NCBI GenBank assembly: GCA_019916065.1
Contig: CM034236.1
Location: 14,213,167-14,277,166, forward strand
Direction: 5' to 3'
DNA: 64,000 nt
Source of the DNA: Vitellaria paradoxa
Taxonomy: Eukaryota; Streptophyta; Magnoliopsida; Ericales; Sapotaceae
Shown here: in pieces, positions 36,252 through 63,229 of the stretch
Position numbering within the stretch: position 1 is the first letter of the stretch
How the letters are laid out: each line of letters starts with the position of its first letter
Translations under genes and position numbers: made by a program
Notes under the pieces: model-generated
Database searches by the model: none
The model's input: the letters and a program-made list of their open reading frames with translations, nothing else
Told to the model about the DNA's origin: nothing

Positions 36252-38912
36252 ATGGCTACTTCAATTTCTGCAACGGGGTTCAAGGGAGGGCTGTCTTCGT
36301 CCTTCCATGGAAGCTGGGGATCATCCGTTCTCGGGGAGGACTACACCATGCTAGCCAAGTCAGTCCCAACCAACGTCCGGGTTGGGAAGCCGGTGAGAGC
36401 GCAACCTGTGATGAAAAATATCAACGAAGGCAAGGGGTTGTTTGCTCCGATCGTCGTTCTGACGCGAAATATCATCGGAAAGAAGCGGTTCAATCAGCTC
36501 CGAGGCAAGGCAATTGCTCTGCACTCTCAGGTACTTATCCCTTCGAGCCCTTCTAATCTTTCCCCTCTATGTATACTAGCAATTGGCTATGCCCGAAGTA
36601 TAAAAGTATGATTTAGCGTAAATAATTTAAATTTAAATTTATAAAGTAAATTAATAAAAAATAAATAAAAAATTTATAAAAATAAAAATTATTAATCAAA
36701 AAAAGTTAAAGTATAAAATTTTATTATTTATTACAAATATTATCATATTTTTTAAAATATTAATTAAAATCTTTTATATAAAAAAATTTCAAAAATATGA
36801 AAAAAGTGAGAGAAAAAAAAATAATTCAGGTCATTTAGTAAATTTAACAATTGAAAATATCCTAAATTCAAAATTTTAAACTTTCTTATTATATAAATGA
36901 CATCTTTTATATAAAAAAATATTAAAAATATATGGGAAGATTGAGAGAAAAAAATAATTCTGGTCATTTAGTAAATTCAACAGTTAAAAATATCTCAAAT
37001 TTAAAATTTAAAATTTTTTAATATATAAATAACACATAGTGTAAAAGTGTATGTATTTAAAATTTATCCTTTCAAGCCCTTCTAATCTTCCCCTATTTAT
37101 ATACTAACAATTGGCCATGCCTGTAAGTATAAAAGTGTTATTTAATGTATAAATAATTCAAATTTAAATTTATAAAGTAAATTTACAAAACAAATTATAA
37201 AAAAATTATAAAAATAAAATTATTAATAGAAAGAAGTTAAAGTATAAAATTTTATTATTTATTACAAATATTATCATATTTTTTAGAACATTAATTAAAA
37301 TCTTTTATATAAAAAGAATTCAAAAAATATTAGAAAAGTGAGGGAAAAAGAAAAATAATTATGGTCATTTAGCGAATTTAACAATTAAAAATATCTCAAA
37401 TTTAAAATTTTAAACTTTCTTATTGTATAAATGACATCTTTTATATAAAAAGTATTAAAAATATATGGAAAGATTGAGAGAAAAAAATAATTCTGTTCAT
37501 TTAACAAATTCAACAGTTAAAAATATCTCAAATTTTAAATATTAAATTTTTTTAATATATAAATAACACATAGTATAAAAGTATATGTATTTAAAATTTA
37601 TCCTTTCGAGCCCTTCTAATCTTCCCCTATATATATACTAGTAATTGGCCATGCCTGTAAGTATAAAAGTATAATTTAGTGTGTAAATAATTCAAATTTA
37701 AATTTATAAAGTAAATTTACAAAAAAAAAGTATAAAAATAAAAATTATTAATCGAAAGAAGTTAAAGTTAAAATTTTATTATTTATTACAAATATTATCA
37801 TATTTTTTAAAATATTAATTAAAATCTTTTATATAAAAAGAATTCAAAAAATATGAGAAAAGTGAGGGAAAAAGAAAAATAATTCTGGTCATTTAGCAAA
37901 TTTAACAATTAAAAATATCTCAAATTCAAAATTTTAAACTTTTTTATTGTATAAAAGACATCTTTTATATAGAAAGTATTAAAAATATATGGGAAGATTA
38001 AGAGAAAAAAATAATTCTGGTCATTTAACAAATTCAACAATTAAAAATATCTCAAATTTAAAATTTAAAATTTTTTAAATATATAAATAGCACGTAGTGT
38101 AAAAGTGTATGTATTTAAAATTTAAATTTTAAGTATATTAAAATTGAAATTTTAATTTAAATGTTTATTTTTAATAAAATTTTTAAAAATTCAACATTTA
38201 AATATATTTTTTAAATAAAAAATTTAGTTAATTTTGTTTAATGGATATTCATATATTATTTAATTATAATAGATAATATAAGTAAAACATAATTTATATA
38301 ATTTTACAAAATATAATATATATATATATATATATTTATTTATTTGACTTTTAAATTTCAAATTTAATGAATGTGTTTTATGATATAGATATCTAATAAG
38401 TGATGACGTGGTGAAATTTTAGTGATGATCGGGATAAATGTAAAATCAAAATATGTATTTTATTATATAGATATATTGTTAACTGATCTCGAGACTATTG
38501 CAATCTTAAAAGTTAGTTTAAAATGTAAAACTTTTCCTCACATTTATAAATTAACCATTACGATCGATACGAGAATACCCAACAATCTCCGGCCTTGGGT
38601 CAAAGAGTGTAACAATCCGTTTTTTTGGCGGAGTGAGATTAAAGGTAAACTGATACTAATGTTGAGTGATTTTGACTTTATCTTAACGCAAAACTATTGA
38701 GATTTTCTCGTACATTTGTTAACTAACTACCAATCCTTCCATAAACGACGTAAAAAGACCCCAATGTAGATAAGAGTACCAATATCAGTGTGTTGTTAAA
38801 TGCCCAGGTGATTACCGAATTCTGCAAGTCAATAGGAGCAGATGCAAAGCAAAGACAAGGACTGATTCGACTGGCAAAGAAGAATGGAGAGAGGCTCGGA
38901 TTTCTCGCTTGA
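36252..38912 (+). CDS. PGR5: PGR5, proton gradient regulation 5 (chloroplast), two exons
   Basis: PGR5 is a small chloroplast protein of the thylakoid stroma side. With PGRL1 it supports antimycin-sensitive cyclic electron flow around photosystem I. Exon 1 is 36252-36530 (93 codons); exon 2 is 38808-38912 (34 codons and TGA); the intron is GT-AG, 2,277 bp, phase 0. The 127-aa product has a Ser-rich N-terminus that serves as a transit peptide in this family. The mature part is very conserved: MKNINEGKGLFAP, then GKKRFNQLRGKAIALHSQ, and in exon 2 EFCKSIGADAKQRQGLIRL and KKNGERLGFLA at the end. Arabidopsis PGR5 is 133 aa as I recall; the difference lies in the transit peptide. The intron is swollen by three tandem repeats. 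Confidence 0.96.
36535..38125 (+). repeat. Three tandem copies of a ~530-bp AT-rich repeat in the PGR5 intron
   Basis: Units begin at 36535, 37064 and 37598 (periods 529 and 534). Each opens with TTATCC.TTC.AGCCCTTCTA, then CTTCCCCT or close to it, 'tatatacta' and 'aattgg.catgcc'. All run through a long AT-rich body with 'gagagaaaaaaataattc' and end 'gtatgtatttaaaatt'. The first unit begins four bases after the exon 1 donor, so the duplication includes the very start of the intron but not the GT. Related sequence is in ARPC2B intron 1 (2389-2720). Confidence 0.9.
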
Positions 38913-40693
38913 TGAGAAGATCTAGCGACTACCTCCTTTGTTGAGAACGTGAGATATGTCATTTAGTTTGTAGTTTTAAGGACCTCTTCAAACAGATACA
39001 TTGTTAATTGGCATATGAACCAGATGAATCTATTCAAACAGATACATCCTGCAGTTCAGCTGTAATACTATTTTCTTTTCCATAGTGGTCTGTTTGGCAA
39101 CACTCAGTAAGTCATTTTTTTTAATGTGATTTTTTTTTCACCCAGTTTTATTTTCTTTTTGATAGTCTTTAACATGTAATTCATATTCATAAAAAAAAAG
39201 GGGGGGGGGAATGGGTAGTGATTATACAAGATAATTAATAATTGATTAAGTCAAATCACATTTAATGCAATATTATTGTATTGATAAATTATCCTTTTCG
39301 ATTTACTAATTTACATAGATTCATCTCTTAATCTCTCTCTTATCTCAGGATTTTGTGGAGAAAAAAAAAATGAAAGAGAAAGAGATAAAAAAAAAAAGAA
39401 GAAAATATAGAAGTTTAAATATATATTCTTGTCTAAATAACTAATTAAAAACCTATAATAAGTAGGATGTATTCATCAATATATTAGTTTTTTTTTTTAA
39501 TTTAACTAGTTTTAATTTCTTAAATTTTATATCTTTTTATTATCACTTTCCATCACAAGTTAAATAAGAAAGAATTTTGAATTCCTATCTTTTTCATTTT
39601 TGGTTAATAAATCATTTATTCAAATACAACAGAAAGAAAATTAAACACATGACTGCAGTATTAAATATGATTTGAAATTTTTGCAATGTCAATATAACTA
39701 TCAAAAAGAATAATTCAAAGTAGAAGAACTCATGTATGAGTATAATAATAATAATAATAATAATAATAGCAACTTTTTTGTCGCATAATTTGATTTCTAT
39801 ATTTGGAAGCATTTTTATTTTTGTAATATATTTTTTTTATGAATATGAATGGCCTACCTAAAAACCTTAAAAAGTAAAAATGAAATAATCATAAATTTTG
39901 GTAAAAAAATCATATAATACGGGAAAAAATAAAATAAGAAAAAAAAACAACTATTCTTATATGTTACAAAACTAAGTCTAAAGCTGATTGTCGAATGAGT
40001 AAATAGATAGTCATAAGACTAACAAAATAAAATTTAATTGATAAAAATTTATTGAAAAAATAAAAATTTAATTGTGATAAATTTTAATTGAAAAATAAAA
40101 ATATTAGTAAAAATTAATAAATTTTGATAAACTAAATACCCCTTAAAATGTTTACTCAGCATAGCAGCATAGTAAGTCACTAATTTTCCCAAGGTTTACG
40201 TGAGTCACTAATTTTCCCAAGGTTTATGGTGCTAAGAAGTGAGTCCTGTCAAGAAATTTTAATTTAATGAATGACTTGACGCCCCCAATTTGCATTGTTT
40301 TGTATCATATTTATATCAAGCGTATATTTAGAGTAATAAAAAATAAGATAAAATGAGATGAAGTGAACTAAGTTGTGAATTCGTAATTCGTGCAATAAGA
40401 TAAAAAGAGATGAAGTGAACTAAGTTGTGAATTCGTGATTCGTGCAATAAGATAAAAAATAAATTATTTTTAAAATTTTTAAAAAATTTTTAGAGATTTT
40501 CAGTAAAAAATAATGTGTCAAACACACCCAAAGAGTGAAGTAGGTAAAAAAAATAAAAGAAATCAATTGTACATTCCTATACCTAGTTGAAATAGAATTT
40601 AATTCCTACATTAGAGTTTTTTTTTAATAGCACTTATGTCGAGTTACAGCATATATATAGTACATGTTTTCAAGTAAGATCCCCATATCTTTA
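38913..40693. other. Intergenic DNA downstream of PGR5
   Basis: Contains the PGR5 3' UTR, an A-run followed by a G-run at 39191-39210, a (TAA)n run near 39742-39768, and two small tandem duplications. One is 'cactaattttcccaaggttta' twice near 40170-40226. The other is a unit of about 60 bp with 'gatgaagtgaactaagttg' twice at 40358-40450. No gene is seen. Confidence 0.55.
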
Positions 40694-41089
40694 GACCGTG
40701 TTCGATTATTGGATTAAAAAGGAAAGATTGGACTATTAGTCTAGTGGAATCAAATATCTTTTATTTGAGTTTATAAAATAATTAGAGGCAATAAGTCCAC
40801 TTTGGATAGTATATCCCCTAAAATGGGAGATAAGTAATACTATGGCCATGGGGATGTAGTATTACTCATACACTATCTCCATATTTGTTTCTTGTCAAAA
40901 TTTAAAGGCTCAAAATTATTTCCTATCGCATGTCAAATCACATCTGTTATCTCATTTTATAACTCACTAATTAAACATCAAAAAAATAATCTCACATAGA
41001 AAATTAATCTCATGTTATATCCAATCTTATATATTATTCTATGATATTATTTATACTCCATCATCCAGTCCCTTGAATCAAACATTGCC
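40694..41089. mobile_element. Tourist-like MITE with TTA target duplication
   Basis: The left end GACCGTGTTCGATTATTGG and the reverse-complemented right end GGCAATGTTTGATTCAAGGG form an imperfect inverted repeat. TTA flanks both sides (40691-40693 and 41090-41092). At 396 bp and noncoding, it fits a PIF/Harbinger-derived MITE. Confidence 0.7.
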
Positions 41090-42229
41090 TTAGTGAATAA
41101 ATTAATAAGTTAATCTTTAAATTATACATAATCAGTCGAAGTGTTTAGATTTCAAAAAAATATCAAAAAATTTCAACTTTTATCAATTTTTTCGATTTTC
41201 TCTTATTAAATTTCGTCATGTCTCACTTTTACACCAATTTTTAATTTTGTTTTGATTTTTTTGACAAATCAAACACCACATTGAATTTTTTTTGTGACCA
41301 AATATCAAGTTCATTATATTTAGTTATTTTACGAGATACTAGATTAGAGCTAATATGAAGTAGCTAATTGCCGCATAATGAATCTATGGGCTATGAATGA
41401 TTAGCTCTCAATTCTTGCAGCATATATTGTAGTTAAACCAATATATATGAGGTGTGTGTCGTATATTTATACTTGAACTTTGCATTTGACAGTGTTTTTA
41501 CTATTTGCTTTTTACTTCCTATGATATTAGATTATCGTCAACAAAGATGCAATATTTAGTTAGCTTACTTATTTGATGGTGAACTAGCCCATTCTATACT
41601 TGTATAGAAGTATGGTTATGTCTTTGTACAACAAAACCCTTCTAGGTGCACTCTTCCAATGCCTCAAAATTCTAACAATTGTGTCACAGTGATTATAACA
41701 CACGATGATTCAAAAAACTAACTGATTATACTCATGGCAAAAAAATATGTTGGAGATGGTGATTATCAATAACTTTGTTGCAATCCAAATTTCTCGTGAA
41801 TTGAGGTGTAGGCTAATCATATACAAATATAGTCAATCACATAAACTCAATCCTAAATCAAAGCTAATTATAAAACTGGAGCAAATATCGAATCACAATC
41901 CCAAGATATATACAAATAATATTAACTACCAATTAGACAAAAACTCTCAAAATAATAAATAAGATTCTCATGACTCTTATATCCCAACCGAAAATAGTAT
42001 AGATATATATATAAAACACCTCATAGTAGATGTTAACAATTTATATTTGTAAAAGTCAAATTAGTAAGTAAAATAATAATTTTAAACTTATACTTTTAGC
42101 TAAGAAATGGAAAGTATAGGTTCGAAAGTTTTTAGTACCAGATTTACATAGATCAATTAGTTAGGTTTTAGAGATACTACTCAAAAATTTTAAGCAAAAC
42201 GAAATTCGACAACTATTACCTTGGGAACC
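41090..42229. other. Intergenic AT-rich DNA
   Basis: No exon chain, RNA gene or clear transposon end is seen. The sequence is AT-rich with short ORFs only. Confidence 0.5.
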
Positions 42230-43215
42230 CGCTCGGATAAAGGAGGAGGGTTGTGTTAGGTAGTCGACAACTAGCGTAAAACTTTGTCGAATTTTTTTTA
42301 TGGATTTTCACGATTGGTTTACATCAAGGCTCAGCGTTAAACCCGTACTTGTTTGCTTTAGTTATGGATGAGATTACAAGACATATTCAGGATGAGGTGT
42401 CATGGTGTATGCTATTTGCAGATGATATTGTTTTAGTAGATGAGACGAGAGACGGAGTGAATGCTAAGCTAGAATTGTGACGGGATACGTTAGAGACAAA
42501 AAGGTTTAGGCTAAACCGATGCAAGACGGAATATATGGAATGTAAGTTTAGTCAAAATAGAATAACGGGTAGTATAGAAGTAAGTTTAGGCACACAAAAG
42601 ATTGTAGAGAAAGATAAATTTAGGTACCTTAGATCTATGGTGCAACAAGATGGATGGATTGATACTGATATAAGTCACAGGATTCAAGTTGGGTGGACCA
42701 AATGGAGGAGTGCTTCGGGAGTTTTGTGCGACCGAAAAATCCCCCTCAAGGTGAAAGGAAAGTATTATAAGGTAGCGGTTAGACCAGCGCTGTTATATGG
42801 ATCAGAGTGTTAGGTAGTAAAGCATAATTATGGTCAGAATATGGCAGTTGCGGAGATGAGGATGCTAAAGTGTGCGGGATTACAAGAAAAGATAGGATTA
42901 GGAACGAGGAGATTAGGGGTAAAGTAGGAATAGCACCGATTAAAGATAAAATGAGAGAAAATCGATTAAGATGGTTTGGCCATGTTAGAAGGCGTCCAGC
43001 AAAGGCACCTGTTAGAAGGTGTGAAAGTAGGAGAGGTAGAGGAAGACCCAAGAGAAACTGAAAAAAAACCATTAAACATGACCTGACCTACCTAGATTTA
43101 TCGGAGGACATGCCCCTAAACAAATCTAATTGGCGTCGACAAATCCATATAACTGACCCCACCTAGTAAAAAAAAACTTAATTTGATTTAGTTTGGTTTG
43201 GTTTGGTTTAACTTA
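42230..43215 (+). pseudogene. RTE-type LINE, internally deleted and broken
   Basis: The coding remnant from about 42300 shows the RT segment LHQGSALSPYLFALVMDEIT and the catalytic FADD motif near 42418 (MLFADDIVL). It continues through the RT thumb (42535-42813) and ends in the C-terminal phrase RGRGRPKRN near 43040-43062. This order fits plant RTE-clade LINEs. It is interrupted by TGA at 42478, TAG at 42811 and a frameshift near 42880-42900. The segment 42230-42295 (with TAGTCGACAACTAGCGTAAA) looks like the 5' leader of such elements, which would mean a large internal deletion. The 3' end has the short tail (TTTGG)n at about 43185-43208, as RTE elements often do. Confidence 0.8.
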
Positions 43216-44063
43216 TTTTTGCACTATTTGAATATTGGTGATAATTGGCCGCCGGAACCTCAATGGTGACATTCCACTTGGATTGGACAATGATCCAAGC
43301 AGAGGAATAATTGAACTTATGGCATTGAAGTGGCATTATCTAAATCAAGTTGATTTAATCAACCAAAGATTAGCTTCAGTCATCATGCATTGAACAGGCA
43401 ACGGCTGATCTTCAGCAAATAAATAAAATAGACAGCATTATCTTACTAAAAAATCTGCACTCTCGTATAAACTAGGCAGCATTTGAACTGATTTATTGTA
43501 GATATATATATTATATATATATATATATATTATCGGTTATTGTAGAGAGATTTTTGAGCAGTCCAGATATATTTTCCTTTCATAAACATCTGTTTATGCA
43601 TTGGAGAAAAAAAAAATCTGTTTATAATCCAAAATCAATAATTGGGGGGAATTGTAAGACACGAGTGTAGAGAGTTTTGACATAGGCTGCTTCAAGAAAT
43701 TTCAATTTATTGACAAACACTAAAATCAGCAGACCTAAGCAGACCTCAGAACAGGAAAAGCACAAATAACAGCAATGCATTAATATACATATAAAATCCA
43801 ACGATGTATAAGGTATGACATGATTAATTGCCAAGTAACTACAAACCAAATACAGAATTAAACCCAATTCTAAACAGATTACTGGAAAAATGGAAACTAA
43901 TTTTTTGATCTAAGTAAAGAAACAAAGCCAGTGAAAAACCGCATCTCAAGCAACTTTCAGTAAGTATTTCCTGTATCCCAGTTTAAACATACACCTTACA
44001 AAATTTGAGAAAATAAGTACAAAATCCTTAAAATCCATACGGACTTGTAGACATTGTGAAAAC
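43216..44063. other. Region between the LINE and RPL23, includes the RPL23 3' UTR
   Basis: A (TA)n run lies at about 43503-43530. The portion nearest 44063 should hold the RPL23 3' UTR on the minus strand; the poly(A) site is not identified. No other gene is seen. Confidence 0.5.
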
Positions 44064-58166
<14,103 letters not shown>

Positions 58167-58197
58167 TTTCGTCTGAAGAGTGAAGAATAAGCCGCGA

Positions 58198-58206
58198 TTA
58201 GGGTTT
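58198..58206 (-). promoter_or_regulatory. Telo-box upstream of RPL23
   Basis: On the minus strand AAACCCTAA lies 32 bp before the start codon. Telo-boxes at this position are a known hallmark of plant ribosomal protein genes and link them to growth-dependent expression. Confidence 0.8.
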
Positions 58207-59956
58207 TAATGGAATATTAACAGCTAGAGTTGAAACTAGGGGATGTGTTGGCGATATTTTCTGAAATTACAAAAAAACACCTTTTTCTTTTTGGCAATAC
58301 CAAGATTATACAGTTATATGAGGGTGTCTGGTTAGTTTTAACTTACCAATTTTTATTAATTTTTTATATTTTCTTTCAATCTAATTTACGACACGTTACT
58401 TTTACATCAATTCCTTACACTTTTATTTTACATTTTAGTAAAACTTTTATCAACTAAACATCTTCTATGCGTGACCTTCAATTTCTTGCGTCTCGAAATA
58501 CTTTGTTATCTAATTTTTCACAACTATCGCCACGATTGCAAGATTTTCTCTTGAAACATTTTACGGAATGTTTAATTTATTAAATTTTATTAAAAGTTAT
58601 CAAAAATTATAAAAAAATTTACTAATTTTCTCTAATTAAATTTTGCAACATATTATTTTTACATTAATTTTTTATACTTTTTTACCATTCAAATAAAATA
58701 AATGCAATTATGTAAATCCAATCATATCCTTTTATCATAGTTAAATCAACAATTAAGCCGATCAATGAATTGATTTAACAAGGAGTTAATTAAGCTTTGT
58801 TTGACAATAGTGGTCAAAAATTCAGCTTTTGACTTCTCAAAATTTGAAATTTTTTTTTAAATAATTAAATTTATCCTCTTGTATTTTGAAATCTTTTTAA
58901 AAAATGAAAGGTAAAAATGTTAAATTAATAAAAATATAAAAAATATCCTTTTTCAAATATACAAAAGTTAACTTTTTTAACAACTAATTTTTTAATAGTT
59001 AAGTACAAAAAACTAAACTTTTTTTCTTCTCAACTTAAGCCTTAGTTGAACTGATCTTTATAATTATTATATAATAAATCTAAAATTAAATTAATAATAT
59101 AAAAAATTAACTTTTTGTGATTATATGTTTAAAAATAAAATAATTGTTTTTATTTCTATGATTGATTGTGGGAGTGTTTGAAAAATAAGAAATTAGTAAA
59201 AGTGTAATGCATTAGTTACTTTTTGTTGTTTGTAGGACAAACTCAAAATTTCTGACAGAATCATTTGAGCGTAATTGAATAACTCGTTTGAATATTTTTT
59301 GTATGCTGTGTTAGACCTTTTAACTGACATGATCCATCATTCAAATGATTTTGGTCAGAAAAATTACTAAAATGTTAACAGAAGTTGATAAAAGTTGACA
59401 AAAGTTTATAAAATTTGGTAAAAATTTTAAAAATTTAGAGTTTAAATTAAATGCATGGAAAGCAAAATTTGCCAAAATTTGGTAGAAAATTGTAAAAATT
59501 TGTTAAAGTTTGAAAAAGTTTGTAACTTTTTGAAAAATTTAAACTCTCAAATAGGAATGTCAAAATTACCTCTATCCTATGGTTACCTACTTTCCCAACC
59601 CCCCATTCAAAGAGGGTGTGAATATGTTAATAATGAGGATATAGATTTTAATGTGTTCCTCAAAGGGGACAGGTATGACAATTTACACCCCGTCTCGTAT
59701 CTGTTTAAATAGTTATTTATTAATTTGTATATATTTTTAATATTTATGTAATTTATAAGATATATTTTTTATTTAATATATATAATATTTATAATAATTT
59801 TAATATATAATTTATAGTTGTTATTATATCTGGCAGGTAAACGAGGACGAGAACGAGGAAAGATATTATTAAATGTAGACGGGGACGAAAAAATTCATAC
59901 CCACCTTGTTGACTTCTCTACTCCCAAACACCCCCTTATATGAATACAAACGTTCA
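58207..59956. other. RPL23 promoter and AT-rich intergenic DNA
   Basis: The first few hundred bases should contain the RPL23 promoter on the minus strand. The rest is AT-rich with repeated words such as 'aaatttgttaaa', probably decayed repeats. A GC-rich phrase at 59836-59910 ('aaacgaggacgagaacgagg') resembles transposon subterminal sequence. No gene is seen. Confidence 0.45.
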
Positions 59957-60524
59957 TAGGAGTGAACATCGATAAGCACGATGGGAAAATAATAATTTTT
60001 ATAATTAAACTGATTATTTTCAAAAATCAGAAATAATAATCAAACTGATCAAATAATATACACTAACCAAACAATAATTAAACTAAATTATATCGGTTCG
60101 GTTATGGATGATTTGGTTATATGCACTAATGAAGTTAAATATATTTTCTATAACTTAATTATAGAAATAAAGTAACAACTTTTATAAAGTGTTATTTGAG
60201 ACTTAAAATGTGTATTTAATATTATAATGATTTGTCGATTCCTATAATCTTTGAGATTTTAAAAGATAAAACCATTAATAGAAGTATTTATTTAAGTTAA
60301 TTATATATATATATATATATATATATTACATATTAAGAAAGTTTAATTCGTTTAGTTCGGTTTATTTAATATAGAATTTCAAAATCATATTAAAAACTGA
60401 TAACCGTTATTTTTACAAAAAATAGTTAAACCGATTGTTGCTAAATAAAAAATCGAACCAAACTTTTTCAATTTAGTCGGTATGGTTCGAAAATCAAATT
60501 TTAACTAGATTGTTTGCACCCCTA
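59957..60524. mobile_element. hAT-like nonautonomous element
   Basis: The left end TAGGAGTGAACATCG and the reverse-complemented right end TAGGGGTGCAAACAAT form an imperfect inverted repeat of hAT type. Inside are repeated motifs like GGTTCGGTTATGG, TAGTTCGGTTTA, AAACCGATTG and CGAACCAAAC, typical of subterminal transposase-binding repeats. A (TA)n run is at 60304-60326. No 8-bp duplication was found. Confidence 0.5.
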
Positions 60525-61085
60525 AATTTTACAAGTTATTAATATAAAATAGTAGTTCAATTTAATAATATGAATATAATTTTTAAAATAATTTTTTCTG
60601 TAAATCTTAATTCTTGTATAGAATTATAATTTTTTATTATCAAATAATGTAGTCTTTGCATAATAAATTAAACTCATTAAATTTTAATTACGATATTTTA
60701 CATCTATATTCTTTAAATTTTAATAATCCAATCATCATGATATGAATGTGCACTAATCTTACTACTAAAATGACACTAAATTTGTGAAACAAATAAAAAT
60801 AGAATACAATGTTAATTATTAATTATGAATGAATTAAAAAGGAGTTATTTTTTTCTGTGTATCCGAAACAATATAGTTCCACATATGGATGGTTTAACAT
60901 GTATTTAGTATGCAATATATTATTTAGTTAATTAATAATCAATTTTTTGTAATTTTAAATTTTAACATAATTCTATTATAATATTAAAAGGGTACAAGTT
61001 ATGTTATCTTAACAAAAAATTATTTTTTAAAGAAATATCATTGTTTGTATTTTACAAAATCTGGCCAATTCTCTTAAAACTAACA

Positions 61086-61660
61086 TGTAATGACCCAAAT
61101 GATTATGTAATATATTTTATTTATTATTGACGTCATGTTGATGTTGATGCATTTTATGATTTAAATGCCATATTGTTGCATTAGAGTTGGTTTGAGGAGA
61201 ATTGAGAGTATGAGACACACTTAAAAATTCTTTTTTAGATTTTTTTCAATACCTAACTTTATTGTGCGCAAGACTATGTTCAGTTTGTGCGCACAGAGTG
61301 GCCTTGAAGAGTGGCGTGCACAAAAGATTTTCCTTCGTGTGTGCACGGGGCATCCTGGAGTATGGCAAGTGCACCTCATTGCTTCCTTCGCGCGCACAGT
61401 TTGAGTCTACAATCAACATCTGTGTCAGCTTTCCTTTTTCTAATTTTTTGGAAAGCCTTCGATCAAGGCTCATCCAATGGTTTTTGTTAGCCAGTATACC
61501 TATTCTACTCCACCCTACACCTTTTAAGCCATCATCATCTCCTTCTTTTTTTTTTTTTTTTTCCTTTCTTCATTTCAAACTGAGAGTGGTGTATATATGT
61601 GTTTGGGTCTAAGAGAATGATATAAAGAAAGAGTGAGATTTGTGCGAGTCATTTTGGCAT
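61086..61660 (+). mobile_element. Ty3-like LTR fragment
   Basis: Begins TGTAATGACCCAAATGATTA, a start seen in plant Ty3 LTRs. It continues into a GC-richer stretch with 'gtgcgcac' repeats (61262-61400) and a T-run at 61540-61562. No internal gag-pol, PBS or second LTR is next to it, and the right end is uncertain. Confidence 0.4.
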
Positions 61661-61874
61661 TGGCTTCAGTTCTAATAGGGCTAAATCCAGTTAAGTTTGG
61701 TATATCTAACAAGGTACTTGACATCAGTCTAAAAAGTTAAGATGAAAAGTACTAATTCAAATTGATCAGAAACATAAGGCTGCATTAATGGAGAAATATT
61801 CAATTTTAGATAATTGAATGGCATAAAATATCCCAGCCTGTTTCCATAAATCAATTATGAAAAGCCTCTTTCTA

Positions 61875-62159
61875 TCAGCATATTCCATCAAAGAATTGTG
61901 GACTAAGGCCAATTTCTGATACCTTTAATGCCGCCCAATCAAGATAATGACCATGCAAAAGCAAATTTTCATAGCTGAACAGAGGAAAGACAAACGAGAG
62001 GCCTAATGGAGGAGACTCAAGGAAACATGGTCCTAGGATGAAGGAATCATACGTAAGCAAAGGATGAGGAGAAATCAGTACCTCTTTCGAGGGATAGGTT
62101 GTGGTATTCTCAGTGGGGACAGTGGCCAGCAAAGTAGCTGCTCGTCTAACTTCTTTCAT
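61875..62159 (-). CDS. Unidentified open frame, 94 codons
   Basis: I do not recognise it. It is open from ATG 62159 to a stop at 61875, with no signal peptide or known motif. A possible splice donor (GAG then GTACTG) occurs after residue 26, and the downstream half reads like chance coding. It may be one exon of an unknown gene, part of the neighbouring retroelement, or nothing. No flanking exon was found. Confidence 0.15.
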   Translation of the reverse strand: MKEVRRAATLLATVPTENTTTYPSKEVLISPHPLLTYDSFILGPCFLESPPLGLSFVFPLFSYENLLLHGHYLDWAALKVSEIGLSPQFFDGIC

Positions 62160-62570
62160 AGCATTTTTTTGGAGTCATTACTAACAAGGATCCAATGTTG
62201 ATTGTCTCTAGCCATGGGTGAAAATGCTTACTTAGAACAACAAACGAAGAAGTTGATGAAAGTAAAGCAAAAGGGAAGCAGAAAAAAAGAAAACATTCAA
62301 ACGAAAAAAATGTAGATTATACAAGGGATAGAAGAACATAGATGGCCACTAATATACATATATGTATAGGTAAATACAAGGGTTCTTGGAGGCTGATGAT
62401 GTCATCAAGATGTCTCTTCAAAGTTCTTTATGAAGAAATACTAGCTAAGGGGGCAACTTTTATCCCAAGAGACCTTATTTTGTCAGATGTAGACACGTGA
62501 CAATTTTGTCAAATGTTATAATGGCAAAGAACATAAAGGATCTTATAATTATTAAAAAATAAAAAAAATA

Positions 62571-63229
62571 TGGAGAAAGCCTCAAAAATAAACGTAGACA
62601 AACGAAAGTAAAAGAGGCACACGATTTAACGAGGTAAAACCCTAGAACCACTTCTAGGTAAAAACCTCGAGTTTATAAGGCAACCATTCCTGAAAATCAA
62701 TCTACTATAAAATCGAAGATTACAAGAGTTTACCGTACATGACTTGACTCGACACCCGTCCTAGTCCAAGTACCTCTTACTTGCTAGAACCCGTAATGAA
62801 TCTTCACCAGTGTGATTAACTCCGCTCTTGAACCCGAACGGCACCTCCTAGAACCCAGATATGTTCTTCACTCTTCAAATCCTTTGAAATCACGATCAAT
62901 TGTTGTTCTTTGAATTTCGATACCCTTGATTACCTTTACCGCAAAGTGTTTTCTTTTTTTTTCTTCAAAGGTTATTGTTAGGTATAGCAGAATATATTAT
63001 ATTTATATTCGTTCCATTCGTTCCCAATATAGAAACAGAATAAAAATCGAATATGTCAGAAATCTGCAGACTGTTCAAATCTCAATCACACCATATTTGG
63101 AATGAATTAACTTTCCAATTCAATCTTTGCATTGAGGAATAACTTGACCAATAAAGACTCAATACGAAAATTACAAATATTAAATACTTATTGACTCACA
63201 ATTGTCACACCTAAAAATTAAACCTTACA
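62571..63229 (-). repeat. Copia LTR, minus orientation, adjacent to internal region
   Basis: On the minus strand it starts TGTAAGG right after a purine stretch CAAGGGAGAGAT (63230-63241) and ends CA at 62571. It matches the LTR at 34829-35429 over almost its full length. It is therefore the 3' LTR of a copia element whose body lies at higher coordinates. Confidence 0.75.

Noticed and set aside
36252..36611. A 119-codon open frame starting at the PGR5 ATG
   Set aside because: It reads through the GT donor at 36531 into the intron. The true protein continues in exon 2 at 38808.
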